9,306 nucleotides of DNA. It comes from Gammaproteobacteria bacterium (GTDB taxonomy: Bacteria > Pseudomonadota > Gammaproteobacteria > GCA-001735895). The notes beneath the pieces were generated by a model. It made no database searches. It saw only the letters and a list, made by a program, of their open reading frames with translations, and was not told the DNA's origin. Made by a program: the position numbers and the translations under genes. Every line of letters starts with the position of its first letter. Position 1 is the stretch's first letter. Below are positions 5,508 to 9,306 of the stretch, piece by piece. The stretch is taken from the NCBI GenBank assembly GCA_003645435.1, contig QNFD01000082.1:1-9306 (forward strand), written 5' to 3'.

Positions 5508-7490
5508 ATGTGATAAACCATTGGTGATGTAATCTGTTATGCCGATGAAATTGTTACCGGTTGACTCCATCAAATGCCAATCACCATTTGCTTTGGGGCC
5601 TAAAATCACATCTTGCTTGCCGTCGCCGTTGGCATCGATGACGCGTATTCGCTCCAGTCTGTCGTCCCAGGAGGAAAATTGAGTGAAAAAGTTGCTGTCC
5701 TTGACGAGGTCCGATCCATCGCTATTGCGCACCATTCGCTTCCATTTACCTTCATTGGTAGGCCCGATCAGGTACTCGAGGTAACCGTCTCCGTCCATGT
5801 CCAATGCGCGATTCATATCCGGATCCGTATACGAAGCAAACGCATCGGAATGCAGCGATGAAGTATTGTGTTGACCGTAGTTATCCTCACCCTTGATGTG
5901 GCGCCAGGCGCCATTATCGTGCGGGCCGTAAACAATATCGGAATGTCCATCCCCGTTGATATCGGTAACGTAAAATAAACGGGTTTTATCTCGATAACCC
6001 TGCCACTGATTGTTCTGATTCCCCTTACTTGCCAGGGTCGTCGGACCACTACTCCATTCAAAGGAAATCGGAGGAAAGCAATTGTTGGCCCCATCACATT
6101 CCTCGATAGACTCGAGCTGGCTCTTTTTGGTCGCGCCCATCGTGTACTGAGTTTTGTATTTTCTGATCAGTTGGGCGTTCAGGCTTACCGTAATATCCTG
6201 CATTCGATAGGGGTTTTTTAACCTGAAACCCCGCATATACCCAATGCGCGTATCGGGTCGATCGGTTGGCTCATAGTTAAACTTGACCTCGGTTCGGTAA
6301 TTGGTCGGCCCGTAGGAAACCCTGTCGGGGCGAAAACCGGTGTAGCCCTGAGAATGTTGAAGATAATCGAATTCAATCGTGTTGCCAGCGGCATCGGTGG
6401 CTGTTTCAACACCCCAGATCATGGTGTATTTATCATCCTCCCCCGCATCCTCGGTATGGCCTTTCAAATTGGATCTCGAGTTTGAGGTTGCTCCGTATTC
6501 CATGGTTTGCCCGGATCGGGTTTTGACCACGAACTTGTATTGGCCACCAACATCAGAGGCGGCAATTTTGATTTGGGTGAAACTCTCAAGTTCGGTTCGA
6601 TACTCCGCGCCGACGGCGCCATGACCACCGCTGATCAAAATCAGTCGTTTACCATCGAGGCAATAGCGTTCGTTTGGAATGACAAATCGAGGGGAATTAA
6701 AGACGCGCTCAATTCCGTCCTGAGCCCTGGTTTTCGGACACCGTGATACCGCTGAAAGGCCGCCCACACTGAAGCCCATGCCCAGCAATCCGTTACCACC
6801 ATTACTACCGTAATTTATGGAGATAGAGGGCTTCATATCACCAATGCCCTCGGGTACGGCAATCGGGATTTCGTAGTTCGCGTTACCCGAGGGTGAGACA
6901 TTAAATGAAGCAGAAGTTGTCCCTACGGCGTAACCGGAATATTGACCGAAATACTCATCCGGATCGGGGGGGGGCTCAGGTTCAGGAACTAGCGTATCCA
7001 GCGACTCTTCTTCACCGACATCGTAGGTAAACTCCGATTTCAGCTGGGTTCCGACCAGGTTACCCAGTGCATCATAGAAGAAGACTACGTAGCCAACACC
7101 ATCGATAAATTCAGTTTTATAGTAAACGGCGCCCGCGGCCAACGCCTCACTGGTGCAGTTTGTGCCTGCCTGACAGACAAATGTCAGCAGCAACTCTGCC
7201 GAGGTTAGTTTTGTTGGCTCGCTATAATTTGCCGGCTGGCCGTTCAACCCCTCGCTGGGCCAGATGATCCGGGCATTATCCGGGGTGACAATAATGTTGA
7301 GTTCGTAGGTAATAAACGCGGCAAATCCGGAGGAGTAAATCGTCATCGAAGAGAAGAACGCGCTTAACGCGAGAATCGCTAACTTTTTCAGATTTCGTTT
7401 CAGACTGGGCACAAGCTCGAGCATGCCCTCTGAGACATTATTGCACCGGTGATTACCGGTTTTTCTTTTTATTGAAACCATTCGTCCCAA
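5499..7490 (-). CDS. N-terminal SpvB-domain reading frame of the giant protein, ending at TGA codon 664
   Basis: If the stop is obeyed, this makes a 663-residue secreted protein with the SpvB domain and only three of seven blades, so it is unlikely to fold as a complete propeller. The signal peptide reads KRNLKKLAILALSAFF then a small-residue cleavage region near SSGFAA (residues 54-58). SpvB hallmarks are the start GYAVGTTSASFNVSPSGNA, SINYGSNGGNGLLGMGFSVG, SRCPKT, RYCLDGKRL and IEECDGANNCFPP. SpvB is the N-terminal module of TcB-type toxin components and of many secreted RHS proteins. The start is uncertain. TTG at 7490 has an AGGG 4 nt upstream. ATG at 7479-7481 (residue 4) has only a weak GGGA. 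ATG at 7422-7424 (residue 23) gives the most usual signal-peptide length but has its purine stretch too close. Confidence 0.9.
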   Translation of the reverse strand: MGRMVSIKRKTGNHRCNNVSEGMLELVPSLKRNLKKLAILALSAFFSSMTIYSSGFAAFITYELNIIVTPDNARIIWPSEGLNGQPANYSEPTKLTSAELLLTFVCQAGTNCTSEALAAGAVYYKTEFIDGVGYVVFFYDALGNLVGTQLKSEFTYDVGEEESLDTLVPEPEPPPDPDEYFGQYSGYAVGTTSASFNVSPSGNANYEIPIAVPEGIGDMKPSISINYGSNGGNGLLGMGFSVGGLSAVSRCPKTRAQDGIERVFNSPRFVIPNERYCLDGKRLILISGGHGAVGAEYRTELESFTQIKIAASDVGGQYKFVVKTRSGQTMEYGATSNSRSNLKGHTEDAGEDDKYTMIWGVETATDAAGNTIEFDYLQHSQGYTGFRPDRVSYGPTNYRTEVKFNYEPTDRPDTRIGYMRGFRLKNPYRMQDITVSLNAQLIRKYKTQYTMGATKKSQLESIEECDGANNCFPPISFEWSSGPTTLASKGNQNNQWQGYRDKTRLFYVTDINGDGHSDIVYGPHDNGAWRHIKGEDNYGQHNTSSLHSDAFASYTDPDMNRALDMDGDGYLEYLIGPTNEGKWKRMVRNSDGSDLVKDSNFFTQFSSWDDRLERIRVIDANGDGKQDVILGPKANGDWHLMESTGNNFIGITDYITNGLSHPA
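6051..6950 (-). other. SpvB domain of the giant protein
   Basis: Residues about 181-480. Motifs match the Salmonella virulence plasmid B protein N-terminal family, which TcB components share: the Ser/Asn-rich start, NYGSNGGNGLLGMGFSVGG, SRCP, and the CDGANNCFPP turn leading into the first blade. Confidence 0.9.
6966..6974 (-). repeat. C9 homopolymer in the coding strand (codons 173-175, Pro-Pro-Pro)
   Basis: Nine uninterrupted C on the coding strand (G9 on the plus strand) within a Pro/Glu linker between the N-terminal domain and SpvB. Gain or loss of one base would shut off the rest of the protein. Runs of this length are used for phase variation in some pathogens. Here the count keeps the frame on. 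Confidence 0.8.
7445..7470 (+). terminator. Terminator-shaped hairpin facing the plus strand inside the giant gene's 5' end
   Basis: ACCGGT, a 4-nt loop GATT, and ACCGGT again form a 6-bp stem, followed on the plus strand by TTTTCTTTTT. This has intrinsic-terminator form for antisense transcription coming from the left. On the coding strand the same hairpin lies between the ATG at residue 4 and the ATG at residue 23 and has no T-run after it. The stem is short. Confidence 0.35.
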
Positions 7491-7506
7491 TCAGCCCTGG
7501 CCTGGT

Positions 7507-7875
7507 TTACTCTAATTGACTTTCCAATTCCTGAATCTTGCTTTTGATGTCTGCGACGCGATCGCTAATTTCGCGTTGCTTGTCTGCCGAGATCTGTAAC
7601 TTCGACAAATCGTACTTTTCGAGCAGCAGATTGGTATTGGCAACAATGCTGTCGCCATCACTGATTAATTCTTCGGGGGTCTTTACCGGTTCTTGCGAAG
7701 GGTCAGGGTCAATGACCTCAAAGGCTCGACCAGTTGGGTAGACGTTGCTCGTAACTGAACTCGGGGGGTGTACAAAAGTGTTCCAGTAGGCGGGATTGGA
7801 TGCATAAATCCCAAAGCCGATAGCGGCAAGAACCGCTAGAAAAACAACTCCGTTTTGAAGTCGTACCCTGGCCAA
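7507..7875 (-). CDS. Small membrane-anchored coiled-coil protein upstream of the RHS giant
   Basis: The product is 122 residues from the preferred TTG (124 from the TTG at 7881). The N-terminus is basic (ARVRLQN) and is followed by one hydrophobic segment (GVVFLAVLAAIGFGIYA), which makes it a signal anchor or signal peptide with the rest in the periplasm. A proline-rich linker follows (VHPPSS, IDPDPSQEP). The last 40 residues form a heptad-patterned helix with Ile/Val/Leu at regular steps (ISDRVADIKSKIQELESQLE), a likely coiled coil. I recognise no family. It ends in TAA 16 nt before the TTG of the giant gene, so the two are almost certainly one transcript. From context it could be an anchor, export partner or assembly helper for the giant protein, but that is inference only. 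Translation from TTG suggests modest expression. Confidence 0.75.
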   Translation of the reverse strand: MARVRLQNGVVFLAVLAAIGFGIYASNPAYWNTFVHPPSSVTSNVYPTGRAFEVIDPDPSQEPVKTPEELISDGDSIVANTNLLLEKYDLSKLQISADKQREISDRVADIKSKIQELESQLE

Positions 7876-7883
7876 TGTCAAGA

Positions 7884-7888
7884 TCCTT
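7884..7888 (-). promoter_or_regulatory. Ribosome binding site AAGGA that decides the small gene's start
   Basis: AAGGA on the minus strand lies 8 nt before the TTG at 7873-7875 but only 2 nt before the in-frame TTG at 7879-7881. The spacing favours the inner TTG as start. No ATG or GTG alternative lies near the N-terminus. Confidence 0.6.
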
Positions 7889-7935
7889 CGGTGTTTTTAT
7901 TGGTTATTCGGACAGGCTATTTCATTGGCAGCTAT

Positions 7936-8007
7936 GGTGTCAATCACATCTAGCACTCTTTATTCCTCAGCGCCCGCTTACCCATCATCGCCGTATTCCT
8001 TGACACC
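7936..8007. repeat. 8-bp inverted repeat GGTGTCAA / TTGACACC, 56 bp apart
   Basis: GGTGTCAA at 7936-7943 is perfectly complementary to TTGACACC at 8000-8007. The right-to-left arm contains the TTGACA noted as a possible -35. The arms are short and widely separated, so chance is quite possible. Other readings are a paired regulator site or the ends of a small degraded element. Confidence 0.3.
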
Positions 8008-8083
8008 CACCGCTCGTGGATACCCCGTACTACTCAAATCATCTCGCACTGCCCGGCTGCCCCTTCGAAGCCGCCGTCGACGC

Positions 8084-9148
8084 TTACAATCCCAGTGGAT
8101 TATCGGCGTCGACGCCATCCATGAAAGCCGCGTGACGATCGAGACCGGTCATCTGGTAAACCAGCCCAACCCAGGTTCCAACCACGGCACTGGCGGTATC
8201 TCGCCAGGTATTCTTCAGGTTATGCAAAACCAGGTGCTCGGGAAACTCGGGGATTGCTGATTGTAGCCGCAGACTGCGGTCGACCTTTCCCTGGTACTCA
8301 CGCATCACCGCCGCACTGAATTCGCCGAAATAATTCTCCGGCATCGGTGGATAGATATCGACCTCGCGGTTAATGTACAGGTTCACGTCGCGTTTATACT
8401 CCTTCAGCAATGACACCGTATCGTATTCCGGGTGACCCTGGAAAAAGATGGTGCGAAAACCGTCCGGGCTGGTGGCCAGGTGAACGCAACCGTCATCACC
8501 CATGACCAGTATCTTCAGGCCCGCGGCTTCGAACTGCTCGGGGTAGACGCTGTTCCAGCGCGAATGGGGTACGTCGAATTCCGAATTGATATCGGCTACC
8601 AGGGGATGCGTGCTATCGACTACCTGGTGGCGGAACACGCCCCATTTCTTGCTGCGTAGCTTTTCACGCCTCTGGCCATAGCGAAAATCTTTCACCGCAT
8701 GCGTGGTGAGACAGGAGCACAGGGTGGAGGTGACCTGCTCATGAGCCCAGTCGGCGACCTCGATCAGGGGTTCCCAGAATACCTCTTCGGACAGATCGGC
8801 GCCGATTACGTTGGCGCCGGTAATAATCAGGGCATCGAGCCCCTGTTGCTTTATTTCGTCGAAGCTCTCGTAGTGTTGATCGATATGCTTGCGCGCGGCC
8901 GCTTCTCGCGGCAGGGCATCGAGCGTGAACGGGTGCACGAAAAACTGGGCGATGGGATTGCTTTCGCCGACGAGGCGCAGGAATTGCCGCTCGGTCGCTT
9001 CCAGAGCGGCGTCCGGCATCATGTTCAGCAGACCGATGTGCAGCTCGCGAATATCCTGCTTATGTGCTGCTGAGGGGCTCAGCACCCGTTGACCTTCCTG
9101 TTGCAACTTGGCGAAGGTGGGTAATTCGTTGTGCGCGACCAATGGCAT
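8084..9148 (-). CDS. metA: Homoserine O-succinyltransferase/acyltransferase MetA
   Basis: Transfers an acyl group from acyl-CoA (succinyl-CoA in E. coli) to L-homoserine, the first committed step of methionine synthesis, in the cytoplasm. The 354-residue protein has the MetA/HTS fold signatures. These are the N-terminus MPLVAHNELPTF, the IRELHIGLLNMMPD block (33-46), TSTLCSCL with Cys146 at the place of the E. coli nucleophile Cys142, PHSRWN (194-199), and FQGHPEYD with His239 and Glu241 matching His235/Glu237. It is about 45 residues longer than the E. coli enzyme, mainly between 255 and 305. The end resumes the family pattern (NTWRDTAS, VYQMTGLDR). At the site where Glu favours acetyl-CoA in Bacillus MetA and Gly favours succinyl-CoA, I align Ile115, so donor choice is uncertain. 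The ATG is preceded by GGAGG at 9158-9162, 9 nt away. The gene appears intact and ends in TAA. Confidence 0.96.
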   Translation of the reverse strand: MPLVAHNELPTFAKLQQEGQRVLSPSAAHKQDIRELHIGLLNMMPDAALEATERQFLRLVGESNPIAQFFVHPFTLDALPREAAARKHIDQHYESFDEIKQQGLDALIITGANVIGADLSEEVFWEPLIEVADWAHEQVTSTLCSCLTTHAVKDFRYGQRREKLRSKKWGVFRHQVVDSTHPLVADINSEFDVPHSRWNSVYPEQFEAAGLKILVMGDDGCVHLATSPDGFRTIFFQGHPEYDTVSLLKEYKRDVNLYINREVDIYPPMPENYFGEFSAAVMREYQGKVDRSLRLQSAIPEFPEHLVLHNLKNTWRDTASAVVGTWVGLVYQMTGLDRHAAFMDGVDADNPLGL

Positions 9149-9306
9149 CAGCTTTCGCCTCCAGACTGCCTTTCGATAGCCGTTTCCAGCAGGCGTTCGA
9201 AATCGGCGTCATCCTGTACCCGTTCGACTTCCTCGGAAGTTACCGTGTAGCCGAGCTTTGCGATCGCATCGTAACGCGGCAGGCGTGAATGAAACAGGTG
9301 CGGGAA
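9148..9306 (-). CDS. C-terminal 52 residues of an unrecognised protein upstream of metA (5' end outside window)
   Basis: An open frame enters from the right edge and ends in TGA at 9148-9150. The visible tail begins FPHLFHSRLPRYDAIAKLGY. It continues as a charged, helix-prone stretch rich in Glu and Asp, then ends in the polar tail RQSGGES. I do not recognise the family from this tail, and no catalytic motif is visible. Its stop overlaps the metA start by one base (TGATG), so the two are probably co-transcribed and translationally coupled. The metA Shine-Dalgarno lies inside its last codons. It also shows that TGA works as an ordinary stop in this genome, which matters for reading the giant gene further left. 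The coding call rests on the clean overlap and the protein-like composition. Confidence 0.75.
   Translation of the reverse strand, partial: FPHLFHSRLPRYDAIAKLGYTVTSEEVERVQDDADFERLLETAIERQSGGES

Larger units (their letters stand above)
4796..6005 (-). repeat. Seven FG-GAP/VCBS-type repeats forming a likely seven-bladed propeller
   Basis: Seven DxDGDG-like calcium loops start at residues 510, 564, 619, 678, 759, 812 and 865 (DINGDG, DMDGDG, DANGDG, DVDGDG, DVTGDG, DVNADG, DVNGDG). Spacings are 54, 55, 59, 81, 53 and 53. Five to seven of the blades share a GP about 12 residues later, then an aromatic at +19. This matches integrin-like FG-GAP propellers, which bind partner proteins. In TcB the propeller gates the shell. 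Blade 6 has Ala in place of a loop Gly. Confidence 0.88.
1..7490 (-). pseudogene. Giant secreted SpvB / FG-GAP propeller / RHS protein, one frame with two in-frame TGA codons, 3' end outside window
   Basis: A single minus-strand frame spans 2,496 visible codons and is broken only at codons 664 and 778, both TGA, with no shift of frame. Residue numbers in this record count from the TTG at 7490. Order: signal peptide (about 23-58), unknown domain (60-165), Pro tract (171-177), SpvB domain (181-480), seven propeller blades (496-899), YD/RHS repeats (about 1072-2160) with a helical insert (1629-1829), RHS core (2161-2182), DPSG (2208-2211), Gly-rich hydrophobic region, and a C-terminal domain ending at HEEAH. 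In Tc toxins, SpvB plus propeller is TcB and the YD shell with core is TcC. Here both are in one chain with a Sec signal. The pseudogene label follows the stops. The otherwise perfect frame keeps readthrough or sequence error open. Confidence 0.85.
7876..8083. other. Intergenic spacer between metA and the small-protein/RHS unit
   Basis: About 200 bp with no gene I can support. The minus frames I read through carry many stops. A short minus-strand stretch reads GYPRAVGVKEYGDDG before a TAA (around 7978-8027), but nothing shows that it is translated. The stretch must hold the metA 3' end and probably the promoter of the two-gene unit. A consensus -35 hexamer TTGACA lies on the minus strand at 7938-7943, with no good -10 element 16-18 nt after it. 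An 8-bp inverted repeat brackets part of the spacer (7936-8007). I see no hairpin with a T-run that would serve as a metA terminator. Confidence 0.6.

Noticed and set aside
7938..7943. Minus-strand promoter at TTGACA
   Set aside because: The -35 match is perfect, but hexamers 16-18 nt downstream match TATAAT poorly, so it is not listed as a separate feature.
8041..8083. Intrinsic terminator after metA
   Set aside because: An imperfect GGCGGC/GCAGCC stem is present but no T-run follows it.
7925..8260. Plus-strand open frame of 111 codons across the spacer into metA
   Set aside because: Its second half is antisense to the conserved metA C-terminus, and its product is low-complexity Ser/Arg-rich.
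1..9306. Alternative genetic code with TGA as Trp throughout
   Set aside because: More than 30 Trp codons of the giant gene are TGG, and the gene before metA ends in a normal TGA overlapping the metA ATG.
1..9306. tRNA, rRNA, CRISPR array, or insertion sequence
   Set aside because: I saw no cloverleaf, spaced direct repeats, transposase motif or paired terminal repeats with a target duplication.

Overview
The window reads as chromosomal DNA of a gammaproteobacterium. Codon use is mixed GC, and MetA has the Halomonas/Pseudomonas-like N-terminus. The species cannot be named from this sequence. Every supported gene is on the minus strand, so genes run from the right end to the left.

Right end (8084-9306): the last 52 codons of an unrecognised gene overlap the start of metA (homoserine O-acyltransferase, methionine synthesis) by one base (TGATG). 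metA is intact. A spacer of about 200 bp follows (7876-8083), with many stops in the frames examined.

Left of the spacer is a two-gene unit. A small membrane-anchored coiled-coil protein (7507-7875) precedes, by about 16 bp, a giant reading frame that runs off the left edge (7490 to 1, 2,496 codons visible). The giant protein has, in order: signal peptide, short unknown domain, C9 proline tract, SpvB domain, seven FG-GAP/VCBS-type propeller blades, YD/RHS repeats with a 200-residue Ala/Glu-rich helical insert, RHS core, DPxG motif, glycine-rich hydrophobic segments, and a C-terminal domain cut by the window edge at an HEEAH motif. This is the layout of Tc-toxin TcB plus TcC fused in one Sec-exported chain, so it is probably a secreted polymorphic toxin or surface protein.

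The main oddity is that the giant frame carries exactly two stop codons, both TGA, with no frameshift at either. Aligning the propeller blades by their DxDGDG loops places both TGAs on columns that are aromatic in nearly every other blade. One sits exactly in the Trp column, and each TGA is one G-to-A change from TGG. The 1,718 codons after the second TGA are open to the window edge. The gene is therefore a very recent double-nonsense pseudogene, a gene tolerant of UGA readthrough as Trp, or affected by sequence error. The sequence alone cannot decide, but the upstream gene ends in TGA and more than 30 Trp codons of this gene are TGG, so a genome-wide code change is unlikely.
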